A stretch of 64,000 nt of DNA, from contig NZ_CP090982.1 in the NCBI RefSeq assembly GCF_021513135.1, forward strand, positions 1 to 64,000. Direction: 5' to 3'. Of the stretch, positions 26,021 through 41,000 are shown one piece after another; the first letter of the stretch is position 1; each line of letters begins with the position of its first letter. The translations under genes and the position numbers were made by a program. The stretch is from Vibrio sp. SS-MA-C1-2. Lineage in GTDB: Bacteria > Pseudomonadota > Gammaproteobacteria > Enterobacterales > Vibrionaceae. Below the pieces are notes generated by a model. The model was not told the origin of the DNA. It did not search any database and was given only the letters and a program-made list of their open reading frames with translations.

Positions 26021-29000
26021 TCACAACAATATTGAGATCAGCAACCCCAGCAAAGTTATCACTCGGTGTAAATGTCCAGCTGCCATCTTGATTATCGGTG
26101 ATCTCCCCCCCTCTTCATCATCAGGAATAACAATGCGAGAAACGACCAAATCATCATTATCTATGTCACTAAACAGATCCATTAAATCCCCAGCGGTGAA
26201 GGTAAATGCACCATCCTCACTGGTTGTTAAAGAGGCATTACCTTCTGAAATAGGGGTATCATTCACTGGGATAACATCAACATTTAAGGTTCCGTCAACG
26301 GTGGCCTCACCATCACTCACTTGATAATCTAATTCAACTAGCCCATTAAAATCTTGCGATGAAACCAAGTGGTACATACCATCTGGCTGTTGAGTTAACG
26401 TCGCATTCGCTGGGGAACGTACCGTCAGGCTCTCTAAAGTAATATCATCTCCATCAATATCACTGATTTGATCAGTAATATAAGCCGGATCGATAACAAG
26501 AAGTTGGTCTTCGGTTCCTTGCAGAGAAAATGTTGGCGAGTTTGGCTCGTCATTTACAGCCGATAGATTAACCGCCATGCTGGTTACGACACTCTCTTCC
26601 CCATCGGAGACCGTATAACTTATTAAGATATCTCCGTTGACATTCTCATTTGGTGTGACGGTAAAGGTGCCATCTAAATTATCGACTAAAGTTGCATCAT
26701 CAGAACTTAAGTTACTGGCGGTCAGTGAATCACCATCAATATCCGATGCATTTGCCAATAATTCAGCTTGGGTTAACACAAAACTGGTGTCTTCTGTGCC
26801 CGTTGTAGAGGTTGCACCGGAAATTACAGGGGCGTCATTATCCGGGGAAACCGTTAAGTTCAGCGTTGATGATACTTGCTCAGTGCCATCGCTGACATTA
26901 AAACTAACTGCAATTTCACCATTAAAATCGGGATCTACCGTGACGGTGAATGTACCATCAAGGTTATCGACAATCGTAGCGTGACTGGCTGAGAGATCCG
27001 CGGCAGTTAAATTATCCCCTTCGATATCTGACGCATTGGCCAATAAATCATCTTGAGTGAGGATAATAGCATTATCTTCATCAACTGAACTAGAAAGGTC
27101 ACCAGAAATATCGGGGCCATCATTTACCGCAGCTAAATTAACCGCCATGCTGGTTGCGACACACTCTTCTCCATCGGAGACCGTATAACTTATTGAGATA
27201 TCTCCGTTGACGTTCGCGTTTGGTGTGACGGTAAAAGTGCCATCTAAATTATCGACTAAAGTTGCATCATCAGAGCTTAAGTTACTGGCGGTCAGTGAAT
27301 CACCATCAATATCCGATGCATTGGCCAATAATTCAGCTTGGGTTAACACAAAACTGGTGTCTTCTGTGCCCGTTGTGGAGGTTGCACTAGAAATCACGGG
27401 GGCGTCATTATCCGGGGAAACCGTTAAGTTCAGCGTTGATGAAACTTGCTCAGAGCCATCGCTGACATTAAAACTAACTGCAATTTCACCATTAAAATCG
27501 GGATCTGCCGTGACAGTGAATGTGCCATCAAGGTTATCGACAATCGTAGCGTGACTGGCTGAGAGATCCGCGGCAGTTAAATTATCCCCATCAATATCAG
27601 ATGCCGTAGCTAAAAGATCGGCTTGGGAAAGCGTAATACTATTATCTTCAGCCACACTGGTGGTTACGGGGTGACTAATTGTAGGAATATCATTAACCGC
27701 GGTTACCGTGAGATCTAAAGTAGAAGAGACCATCTCTGAGCCGTCAGAAATATCATAATTCAGACTTATTTCACCATGGAAATTCGCCTCAGGCGTCACG
27801 GTATACGTGCCATCTTGATTATCAACAACAATAATATTGTCACCGGATAGATTTGAGGCTGTTAAGCTGTTCCCATCAATATCAGATGCATTGGCCAGAA
27901 GGTCATCTTGTGTAATCAATAAACTAATCGGATTAGGCGTAACCGTAACATCAAATTGTTGATCAAAATCAGAGGCTATAATAGTTTGTAGTAAATCAGT
28001 GATATTGTCATCATTGCTTAACCATTGAAGGCCATTCAAACCATTAACACCTAACTCTGTTAGGGTATAAGCTTCCCCTGAAGATAATTCAAATCCATTA
28101 ATAGTTAGTGTATCTGCACTAGATAAAAAGTCTTCTCTTGCCTCTTCACTATTAAACTGCAACCAAACTGCAGCACCAACACCACTTTCGTCCCCATCTC
28201 CTGAGTGCATATCCAGTACTTTAATATTGCTGATTTGATAATTATCAAAAAGTGGATCACCCGACGAAAGATACGTGGCTAACTCCATATCATCATCACC
28301 AACAACAGTTAGCGGTAATTGCTCCATCGAGGTTGAAGGTAAATCACTTTCTAAGGTCGTTGCAGAGGTATTCCCCGATATAATTGGTGTATCATTCACG
28401 GCTGTTACCGTGAGATCTAACGTCGAAGAGACAATATCTGAGCCGTCAGAAATATCATAACTCAGGTGTATTTCACCATGGAAATTCACCTCAGGCGTCA
28501 CTGTGTAGCTACCATCAAGGTTATCAACAATCACCACATTTTCACCGGATAAATTAGAGGCGGTTAAACTATCTCCATCAATATCAGATGCAGTGGCTAA
28601 AAGGTCGGCTTGGGAAAGCGTAATACTATTATCTTCAGCCATACTGGCTGTTACTGGGTGACTAATTGTAGGAATATCATTAACTGCGGTTACCGTGAGA
28701 TCTAACGTGGAAGAGACCGTATCCGAGCCATCAGAAATATCATAACTCAAGCTTATTTCACCATGAAAATTCGCCTCAGGCGTCACGGTATACGTGCCAT
28801 CTTGATTATCAACAACAATAATATTGTCACCGGATAGATTTGAGGCGGTTAAGCTGTCCCCATCAATATCAGATGCATTAGCCAAAAGGTCATCTTGTGT
28901 AACCAATAAACTAATCGGGTTAGGTGTAACCGTAATATTTACCTGCTGATCAAAATCAGAAGCAACAATAGTTTGTAGTAAATCAGTGACATTTTCATCA

Positions 29001-32000
29001 TTGGTTAACCATTGAATACCATTCAAACCATTAACACTTAACTCGGTTAGGGTATAAGCTTCATCGGTAGATAATTCAAATCCATTAATGGTTAAAGAGT
29101 CGGCACTGGATAAAAAGTCAGCTCTATCTTCTTCACTATTAAACTGCAACCATACTGCAGCACTACTACCAGGCTCAGTCCCATCTATCAAGTCAAAATC
29201 AATTATCTTTATATTGCTGACTTGATAATTATCAAAAAGTGGATCACCTGACGTAAGATATGTGCTTAACTCCATATCATTACCGCCAACAACAACGAGT
29301 GGTAATTGCTCCATTGTGGTGGAGGGTAAATCACTTTCTAAGGTTGTTGCTGAAGTTCCCTCCGATATTATTGGTGTATCATTCACAGCTGTGACAGAGA
29401 GATTTAATGTCGAAGAGACCGTATCTGAGCCATCTGATATATCATAACTCAGGCTTATTTCACCATGGAAATTTGCCTCAGGCGTCAGAGTATAAGTTCC
29501 ATCAAGGTTATCAACAATCACCACATTTTCACCGGATAAATTAGAGGCGGTTAAATTATCTCCATCAATATCCGATGCATTGCCCAATAATTCAGCTTGG
29601 GTTAACACAAAACTGGTGTCTTCTGTACCCGTTGTTGAAGTTGCGCTAGAAATTACAGGGGCATCATTGTCCGGGAAAACCGTTAAGTTCAGCGTTGATG
29701 ATACTTGCTCAGTGCCGTCGCTGATATTGAAACTAACTGCAATTTCACCATTAAAATCAGGGTCTGCCGTGACGGTGAATGTGCCATCAAGATTATCGAC
29801 AATCGTAGCGTGACTGGCTGAGAGATCCGCGGCAGTTAAATTATCCCCTTCGATATCTGACGCATTAGCCAATAAATCATCTTGAGTGAGGATAATAGCG
29901 TTATCTTCAACAACTGAACTAGAAAGGTCACCAGAAACATCAGGACCATCATTTACCGCTTCTACTTGAACGCTCACTGTTGCTGAATCTGTAGAACCAT
30001 TGCCATCTGTGACGGTATAACTAAAGGAAGCTTCACCGTTATAATCCGCATTCGGTGTAAAGAGAATATCACCATTAAGATCCAATGAAACCGTCCCGTG
30101 CGTATCATCGATGGCATTCACTGCACTAATAGAAACAGTATCCCCATCAATATCACTGTCATTGGATAATAAATCAGAAGCCGAAATAGTAATAGGTTGA
30201 TCTTCTGATGTAGAAAGCGGTTTAGTGGTAATGTCTGGATCTATCGCAATCAACTCATCGGTTAAAGGGATAGCATCATTGGAGTTTTCAGACGTAAATT
30301 CTAAATGGGTCGTGGATGAGGTTTCAGTACCATCAGCTTGAATTGTTGTTACTGTAATATCTTCTGTTGGTACCCGTGAAACAGATAGACTTTGAACAAC
30401 ATAAGTTCCCAGAGAATTATCTGTGCCTATCTCAAAATAAGCAACGGGCTCATCGAGGGTCAAACTGTATGTGTGAGTATAAATAGAATCATGGCTACTG
30501 CTACTTAATTCAGTTGCTAATAAATGACCATCATTATCATAAGCGTTAATAATGATATGGGTTTCAGCGTCATTAGCTCCAGGTGAGCTCTCTCTAAAAT
30601 AGCCACCTAAACCATCTAAGGTGAATGACACGCTATTAATATCCTGACCTGAGATATCAACACGCATCATTTCATCATTAGATAAACCTGCATCTTGAGT
30701 TATAAATGTTTCGCTATCGGGATCATCATCTCCAAGCCCAGTTCCTGTGCCCTGTGAAGCTCGACCATCACGTAGCTCATCATTAAATACCTTGAGAGGA
30801 TCATCCTCATTAGTAGATATGGTTACGGTTAAGTCACCATCAGTCATCACAAGAGTATTATCGTCAGTTAGTGTTCCCCAGTCTGAAAACTCTGCTGTTT
30901 CATCAATATTGGTGCCAAACTGTGAAACTTCAAATGTGCTATTGATTAAATCACTATCAGGTACAAATCTTATCTCAGTATCGGCCGAGTATTCTGTTTC
31001 AGCGGTCATGGTCTGCCAATTTGTACCGTCATGGTACTCCATTGAACCGTAATTTGGTTCTGACTCTAGACGTATTTGTGGCTCATCAATATTGGTTGTG
31101 GTTGAGTCATCCCTCGCGATAACAAGGTCATTAACAGGAGTGACCGTAAGAGTTGAAATCCCGGCCACTGAACCTGTTCCATCACTAACGTCAAAACTCA
31201 GTGAGATGTCACCATGATAATTCTCGTCAGGCGTTACGGTAAAAGTTCCATCACCATGGTCGGTAATCGTAGTCTCACCCGTTGTGGTTAAGTTACTTGC
31301 CGTTAAGTCATCACCATCAACATCACTACTATTAAGTAGCAGCTGCGCCTGAGTCAACGTGATTGAGTGATCTTCATTGACGGTATGTGACGTTGAAGCA
31401 GAAAGAGGGGTATCATTGACTGCGGTCACTGTAACGTTTAACGAAGCATCGGTAACATCAATACCATCACTGACTTGAAAGTCAATATTCGTTTGACCAT
31501 TAAAGTTTTCATTCGGTGTAAATGTATAAGGATAGTCACTACCTTCAGGATTAATCGTTAATACCCCGTCAGTACCGGTATAACTCACCTCTGAAATGGA
31601 TAGATCATCTCCCTCAATATCACTGGCTTCTGAGAGTAAATAATCTGCCGTGAAATTAACCACCCCATCCTCTTCAATGGTGTAGGTTACATTTTCTACA
31701 ATCGGGGCATCATTACTTGAAGCAATATCAAAATTAATCAGACCAGAACAGGAACCTCCAGAGCTATCTGTTGCGGTATAGCTAACAGAGAACTGACCAA
31801 AGAAGTTTGTATCAGGGGTGATCGTGTAAGTGCCATCACCGTTATTAACGATAGTCCCGTTATTAACAGAGATATCATCTGTAGAATCTAAATAGGTTGC
31901 CTGTTCTGGGGCTTGCTGCTCTGTGCTCTCATCGCTATTAGCAATATCAGAAATAGTAATACCATTCTCTGCACTCTCTGCCTCATTGCTACTGACAACA

Positions 32001-35000
32001 TCAAAGTCTGAACTTCCGTAACCATTATTATTTTCTTGTAAGGGGACAATAATCCCGTCAACCACATCAAAGACATGCCAGTAACTTCCACTTCCTGAAA
32101 CTTCAGGCGTAAAGCTTTGAACTAGGCTATCGCCGACAAAAACCTGCACCGAAACTTCATCTGTGCCACTGACATTCCATGAATTTGAGGTATGGTTTTT
32201 TACCGCGAAGTGTAAATCGGCATCGGCATAATTAGGTATCGTAATGGTTTCTGGACCATAATAAGAGACGTCATCTCGGTCTAAATTAACCGTATCCCCC
32301 GCTAGCGAATGCGTTTTATCGGCAAAGTAAACTTCATCCAGCTCATTTCCTGTCTCTTTATCATATAACCAGAGGTGACTATCGAGATCTTTAGTTTGCG
32401 ATGAGCCACCCCAGGTGAGGACAATCCGCATATCATCAGCATCTAACTGATCAGAGAGTGCCGTTAACCCTAAATCCGCAGTCGATCCCGCATCAATATT
32501 ATAACTACTAGAAATACCGCCGGGTTGCTCTATGGATACTTGTCCATTTTCAACCACTTGCCCTGTTACGGTATATTCACCTTGGACATTGGTGGTTGCA
32601 GTTGTGCTATGACCAGAGCTATCAAATAAAGTCACGGTTGCACCCGATATCGGGTCTCCCGTCAATGAGTCAACAACACTTCCCGAAGCTGTTGTCTCCG
32701 TTGGCTGAAAGGAGATAGCCGCGGTAATATCATCCCCTTCAACGTCTGAGATAAACTGTAATAATTCCGCTTGAGTGATGGTATAACTGCCATCTTCGGT
32801 AATCGTGATGGGGATATCAGTGTCGATAACCGGAACATCATTAATAGGATCGACGGTTAAATTAAGGTTCGCGGCGAGGGTGCTTTGTCCATCAGAAATA
32901 TCATAAGCAACATCAATAATGCCGTTAAAATTCTCATCGGGAGTTAAGCTAAAGGTTCCATCATGATTATCAATGATAGTGACATTGGATGCCGATAAAT
33001 TATCAGCGGTTAAGTCATCACCGTCAACATCTGCGGCATTAGCGAGAAGCTGCTCTTGCGTTAAAGTAATGGTATGATCTTCATCCACCGATGCGTTAAT
33101 GTCACCACTATTTGTCGCGGCATCATTAACAGGAATAACGGGAATACTTAGTGTCGTATCAATGGCTTCATCTTGGCCACCACTTAATAGGGAAATATCA
33201 AGTTCAAGATCACCATTAAAATGTTCATTTGGCGTCAGTGTATAAGTACTATCACCATTATCAGTAAATTGGGCATCACTTCCCGAATAAGAAACTGAAG
33301 AGAGTGAAAAACTATCCCCTTCAACATCGGTAATTAATGCAAGAATATCTGCCTCAGACAATGTGATTGCACTATCTTCATTAATGCCATCAATTGTTCC
33401 CGTCACCTCTGGAGCATCATTGACCGCATTAATATCTAACTCAACATTAAACGCTGTCAATGACTCACCGTAATCGACACCATAGCTGATCAACGATGTT
33501 TCCGCAGGAATCACTAAGCCATTGTCATCGGTTGAATCACTATAAGTAATATAATCATAATCAACAGCGGTATAGCTTGGAACGAGGTTTTCAACATCCC
33601 CTGTCAACGTCGATGGATCAGTACTGGTTGTCACCGCCATCCATGTGCCATCACCGTAATTATTATCGGATCCATCATGGTCACGCTTGATAAGTAGCGT
33701 CCACTCATCATCACCATTATCTTTATAGTAATAGGCATAATCACCGTCATTATGGGTATAATCTAAATCTAAACCAGCATTTGACGCATAACCCGGTTGG
33801 GCTGCTTTAATATATTCTCCATCTAAACTAGCAAAGTCACTACCCGAAATAGTGAGTGTATCCGAGCTAGATGAAACGGCTTCAGAATCATAAACTTCAA
33901 CGTTTAAATTTAGCTGCCCATTAAAGTTTTCCGGTGGTGTAAACGTCCAAGTATCATTACCATTATCAACGAGAGTTCCACCGCTTTCAGTGGAAATAGA
34001 CGCAATTTCAACCTCGCCTTCCCCATCATAAGAAACCGTTTGTAGTACTTCTGCTTTCGTTAAGGTAATTGAAGTATCTTCATTGATAGCAAAGTTTTGA
34101 TTATTTACTGCAGAAAAATCAGTAACCGGGATAAATGTGACGGTTCCTGACGTCGATTCACTATGGTTACCATCACTGATATCGAAGGTGAAAACGACAT
34201 CACCATTATAATCAGCATCAGGAGTAAGGGTAAAAGAACCATCGCCATTATCGGTTACGACAGCATTATCTGAAACAGAGACGTTACTTGCGGTTAGGTT
34301 ATCTCCTTCAGGATCAGATGCATAAGCCAAAAGATCCGCTTGGGAAAGCGTAATACTGTTATCTTCTTCTCCGGTTGCCGTTATCGGGTTACTAATAATT
34401 GGAGCATCATTCACCGCAACAACATTCACAACTGCACTTGAAGAGACAACGCTGCCGTCTTGGTCTGAAACATTGAAACTTATATCAATATCACCATTAA
34501 AGTTCTCATCTAAAGTAATGAGAAATGATTTACTGCCTGTATCAGGATCAATAACTGTAGTATAAGTGGCGTTTGGTATACTAAGATTTGTAACAATTAA
34601 TTGTTCACTATCGATATCACTGGCGTTACTTAATAACGAGGCTTCTGTTATTGTAAACTGGGTATCTTCCATCGCATTAAAGACTAATGGCGTATTTTCA
34701 TTAATGACAACTTCATCATTAATACTTTGCACTTGAAGATAAAAAGGAGGAGCAGATGTTGAAGCCTCACCATCTGAAACACTATATCCAAACTCTACTT
34801 GTCCATTAAAATCTTGAGTAGGTATAAATGTCCACGAACCATCCTGGTTATCAACTAATGACCCTTGATCCGTATTATTTAATGTCAACTCCACAACAGA
34901 TAAGTCTACACTATCAATATCGGATGCATTAATTAATAAAAGCTCTTCGGTAATCAAGTATGAAGTATCTTCAACTATAGTGCCTTGATCTGTACCGGTA

Positions 35001-38000
35001 ATGGAACTTAATTCAACATTAGAAATAGTTTGCTCTGCATATGCACCACCGGTACTGGCTGTATACATTACTTTGATATCGTCTGGAATATTTACTCCAG
35101 CATCATTTAGATTGAGACTAACAACAATAGGCTGAAAACTCTGACCATCATCAAAACTCATATTTACGTTCAATAAACCATCTGGTGTTATTTCTATTTC
35201 TACTGAACGCGCATCTGTTTCATGAGATATACCACCATAAGAAGAAACATCGACTTCGAGAATTAATTCTCCATTAGCATCTGTAATCTCTACAACCTGG
35301 TGGTTATAAGTATCAAAGCCAACCGTTAGAAAATCGGTAGATAATCCACCGGCTCCTAATCCTCCCCCTGTCCCACCAATGACAGCATTGTCCGCATTAA
35401 GCTCTGTACCGTTATGGAAGCTGACTGCTGTACCATCGCCTACACCATAAGGGCTGGCTCCTCCCTGAGGATCAATATGGATATCAAAAGAAGTACGAAA
35501 CCCTTCGTCACTGTTAAATGATTGGTCATATAGCATGCCTCCACTTTGATAGGGAAGATCATCAACTAAAAGCCCTTCACCATCGATAACATCTGCATTA
35601 CCAAGGGAAACCCAAGGACTCGATTCCTCAAAAGAAGCAACTGTAATGCCATCTGTTACAACAGGGGCATCATTCACCGCAGCAACATTCACAGTCGCAT
35701 TTGAAGAGACAACGCTACCGTCTTGGTCTGAAACATTAAAACTTAGATCAATGTCACCATTAAAGTTCTCATCTAAAGTAATGAGAAATGATTTACTGCC
35801 TGTATCAGGATCGATAACAGTAGTATAAGTGGCGTTTGGTATACTGAGATTAGTAACAATTAATTGTTCACTGTCGATATCACTGGCGTTACTTAATAAC
35901 GAGGCTTCTGTTATTGTAAACTGGGTGTCTTCTATTGCATTGAATATTAAAGGACTATTTTGATCAATAATAACGGCATCATTCACGCTGAGTACATCTA
36001 TAGGGAAAACTTCTGTTGTTGATGATGTCTCGCCAGTACTTGCCTCAACACTCACCGCTGTTATTTCTAATAGTATCTCACCAGAAAACGATGCCGTTGG
36101 TTGAATCGTTAATTGACTCAAATCCCACTCTGCAATATCAACTAAACTCTCGTTACCTGTTGATATAAAATCGTTAGTGCCATCACTTAGTACTACACCT
36201 TCAGGTAAACCCGTTAATATTAATGATTGCAGTGACTCAGAGCCATCATCGTCAACAAGAATGGCTTCAATGTTTAAATCAATAAGTTGATCTTCAATAA
36301 CCCCCACTTTTACTACGGTAATAGTATCTAATATCGCTCCTAGACCATCTTGAGATGGTGAATCAAATTCCAGTCTAGGGTTTTCGGTTGTCGCGGTCAA
36401 TGTATAGGCATGCGATTCCCATCCAACGTCTGGTAAAATAGAGTCAATCAATACCCCTTCAAAATAGAGATCAACTTGAGAGCTTGCTCCTCCGTAACCA
36501 GCTCGTGCAGAAAGGTCAAAACTAATTGTAATCGTTTGACTTGCTGATATACCTAGGTTTTGATAGAGATTTGATTCATCACCGGGGTATGCCTCTAGCT
36601 CAATAACCTGCCCTCTATTATCACTAACACCATAGCTAGTATCTGGGTGAATCTCAATGTAGCCGTTATAGTTATTACTGTTATCGGTTGACCATTGCGC
36701 TAAACCTCCTTCGCCTCGCAGGTCAGCTTCGGTAAGCTCTGCCACTGTTTGCTTAAGAGATATATTCAACGCAGGAGCATCGGCGATAGCATCAACTGAG
36801 ACTGTTGATGTAAAAGACACCGTATCTATACCATCATTAATTGAGATAGAAAGCTCTGCATCACCACTAAAATGTTCTGAAGGTGTAAATATCCAATTAC
36901 CATTTTCATTTTGAACAACAGTACCATTACTATCATTCATGCTAACTGAAACTATTGAGAGTGTATCACTGTCAATATCAGCCGCATTTTCCAGTAGTAA
37001 GTCGTTAGTAATAACGATGCTATTATCTTCAGTAGTCACAAAAGATGTTTCGGAAAATGTAGGTAGATCATTGACGGACGTAATACTTATATTTCCATGG
37101 GCAGATGTAGTAACAGTCCCATCACTTACTGAAAATGAAAAAGGAACATTTCCATTATAATTAACCGATGGCGTAAAAGAGAAAGTACCATCACCATTGT
37201 CAAAAACCTCACCAAAACTCTCATCAATACTTAAGTTTGATGCTGTAAGAGTATCGCCATCTATATCGACTGTATTACTCAATAAACTCTCTTGTGTGAT
37301 AATGACAACATTATCTTCATTTCCAGTTAAATCTGTAAATTCTGTCGTTGGAGTATCATTTACAGCAACAACATTCACAAGCGCATTTGAAGAGACAACG
37401 CTGCCATCTTGGTCTGAAACATTAAAACTTAGATCAATGTCACCATTAAAGTTCTCATCTAAAGTAATGAGAAATGATTTACTGCCTGTATCAGGATCGA
37501 TAACAGTAGTATAAGTGGCGTTTGGTATACTGAGATTAGTAACAATTAATTGTTCACTGTCGATATCACTGGCGTTACTTAATAACGAGGCTTCTGTTAT
37601 TGTAAACTGGGTGTCTTCTATTGCATTGAATATTAAAGGACTATTTTCATCAATAATAACGGCATCATTCACGCTGAGTACATCTATAGGGAAAACTTCT
37701 GTTGTTGATGATGTCTCGCCAGTACTTGCCTCAACACTCACCGCTGTTATTTCTAATAGTATCTCACCAGAAAACGATGCCGTTGGTTGAATCGTTAATT
37801 GACTCAAATCCCACTCTGCAATATCAATCGAGCCTGCTTCACCTGTTGAAATAAACTCATTAACGCCATCACTTAATACAGCATTATTAGGTAAACCCGT
37901 TAATGTTAATGACTGAAGGGATTCAGACCCATCATTATCAACTAAAATTGAACTAATATTTAGCTCAATAGTGGTATCTTCAACCATCGTTTCTGGTTTT

Positions 38001-41000
38001 AAAACCAAAATGGTGTCTAATATAGCACCAGTGCTATCATGAGATGGAGCATCAAGTTCAAGTCGAGGATTATCGGTACTTGCAGTCAGAGTATATTCAT
38101 GAGTTTCCCATCCTAAACTGGGAAAAATAGAATCAATTAAAATACCTTCAAAATAAACATCAACTTGTGCATCTTCGCCAATATATACATTATCTCCATC
38201 AAGACGTCCTGAAAGATCAAATGCCAATGTTACTGTTTCACCAGCCGAAACATTTAAATTTTGATAAACATTTGATTCATCACCAAAATTATTTTCTAAC
38301 TCAAGAACTAACCCACGATTAGTATCAAGACCATAAATATAGTCGTAGTTAACTTCAATATCACCACTTGCATTATCTGTGCTCCATCCAGATAAAACCC
38401 CACCAATGATATTATCATCATTAAATTCTGCTAAAGAAACTTGATTAAGTGATACATGTAATGATGGTTCATCAGCAACTGCATCAATGCTTACTGTAGA
38501 TAAAAATGTAACACTTTCAGTGCCATCGTTAATTTCAATATTAAGTTCAGCAACACCACTAAAATGTTCTGAAGGTGTAAATATCCAATTACCATTTTCA
38601 TTTTGAACAACAGTACCATTACTATCATTCATGCTAACTGAAACTATTGAGAGTGTATCACTGTCAATATCAGCCGCATTTTCCAGTAGTAAGTCGTTAG
38701 TAATAACGATGCTATTATCTTCAGTAGTCACAAAAGATGTTTCGGAAAATGTAGGTAGATCATTGACGGACGTAATACTTATATTTCCATGGGCAGATGT
38801 AGTAACAGTCCCATCACTTACTGAAAATGAAAAAGGAACATTTCCATTATAATTAACCGATGGCGTAAAAGAGAAAGTACCATCACCATTGTCAAAAACC
38901 TCACCAAAACTCTCATCAATACTTAAGTTTGATGCTGTAAGAGTATCGCCATCTATATCGACTGTATTACTCAATAAACTCTCTTGTGTGATAATGACAA
39001 CATTATCTTCATTTCCAGTTAAATCTGTAAATTCTGTCGTTGGAGTATCATTTATAGGATTAACGATTAAATTAATACCCGTAGTTACTGATGCGGTACC
39101 ATCCGAAATATCAAAACTAAGTACTAAATCACCATTAAAATCTTCATTTGGTGTTATCGTAAATGAGCCATCTTGATTTGTGATAACCGTACCATTGCTA
39201 TCAACTATTAAATTATTTGCAGTTAGGCTATCACCCTCAATATCTGAAGCATATGCAAGAAGGTCGGCTTGGGTAAGAGTAATGCTATTATCTTCATCTA
39301 CATTTGTAGTTATTGTATTACTGATGACTGGTGCATCATTTACAGCAACAACATCAATATCCGCTGTCGCGCTGGTTATTCCTGAGCCATCATTGATATC
39401 AAAAGTAAACCGAGATGTTCCAGAAAAGTTTTCAGCGGGAGTAAACGTATAGCTGCCATCTACATTGGTAGAGAGGGTGCCATCACTACCGCTATAATTG
39501 AGATTTTCAATGGTTAAGTTATCACCATCACTGTCTACCACGTTAGCTAAAAGGTCACTATCATTAAAAGTTAACGCATTATCTTCATCGGTTTCTAAAA
39601 TAAGATCAGGTGGTGGGATAAGAGAAAAGGTCGAAACACTATGACTAAACTCAGGTAAGTCATTCACCGGATTAACCGTTAAATCCGCACTACTGACTAC
39701 AGTATTGGTACCATCACTAAGATCAAAACTGATGGCAATATCACCATAGAAATCAGCATCCGGAGTGATGGTAAACGTGCCGTCACCGTTATCAACCACG
39801 GTACCGTGAGCATCAATGGTTAGATTATCGGCGGTTAAACTCTCCCCTTCTACATCTGAGGCTTGAGCAAGCAACTGCGCTTGTGAGAGTGTAATCGATC
39901 CATCTTCATCCACCGAATAAGCCAAACTGCCAGACACAGGTGCATCATTCACCGCCACCACACTAATATCTGCGGTGGTGGTTTCTGTAGTGCCATCTTC
40001 ATCACTGATAGTCACATCCAACGAGAGATCGCCATGGAAGTTTTCATTCGGGGAAAAGCTAAAAGTGTTATCCCCGTTATCAGTTAAGATTCCATCACTG
40101 CCACTGTAACCGACGGAGTCTAAAGAAACATCCCCTTCAACATCACTGCTGTTCCCCAACAGTTGCTCGGTAGTAAATGTCAGCACGCTATCTTCATTCA
40201 CACTGTAACTGGTTGAGCCAGCAACGGGAGGATCATTGACAGCAACCACGGTCAAATTCACCGATGAATCAAGGATGCCTGTCCCATCATTCACCGTGAA
40301 ATCGAAATTCACATTGCCATTAAAGTTTTCATTTGGTGAAAAAGTATAACTTCCCCCATTATCAGTAAACACGCCATCGGTGCCACTGTAACTGACACCA
40401 TCAATGATGAGGCTGTCACCATCAATATCCGATAACTGACTGATTAATTGCGCATCGGTAAAGGTGAGGGAGTTATCTTCTTCAACACTAAAAGGCGAAG
40501 CGGCGTGAGTGGGAAGATCATTCACCGGGTTAACCGTTAAATCCGCGCCACTGACTACAGTATTGGTACCATCGCTGAGATCAAAACTGATGGCAATATC
40601 ACCATAGAAATCAGCATCCGGAGTGATGGTAAACGTGCCGTCACCGTTATCAACCACGGTACCGTGAGCATCAATGGTTAGATTATCGGCGGTTAAACTC
40701 TCCCCTTCTACATCTGAGGCTTGAGCAAGCAACTGCGCTTGTGAGAGTGTAATCGATCCATCTTCATCCACCGAATAAGCCAAACTGCCAGACACAGGGG
40801 CATCATTCACCGCCACCACACTAATATCTGCGGTGGTGGTTTCTGTAGTGCCATCTTCATCACTGATAGTCACATCCAACGAGAGATCGCCATGGAAGTT
40901 TTCATTCGGGGAAAAGCTAAAAGTGTTATCCCCGTTATCGGTTAAAATCCCATCACTGCCACTGTAACCAACAGAATCTAAAGAAACATCCCCTTCAACA

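Noticed and set aside
26637-39452. Many plus-strand open frames of 60-130 codons inside the adhesin region
   Set aside because: They are antisense shadows of a strongly repeated, codon-biased gene. They lack ribosome-binding sites and recur at the repeat spacing.
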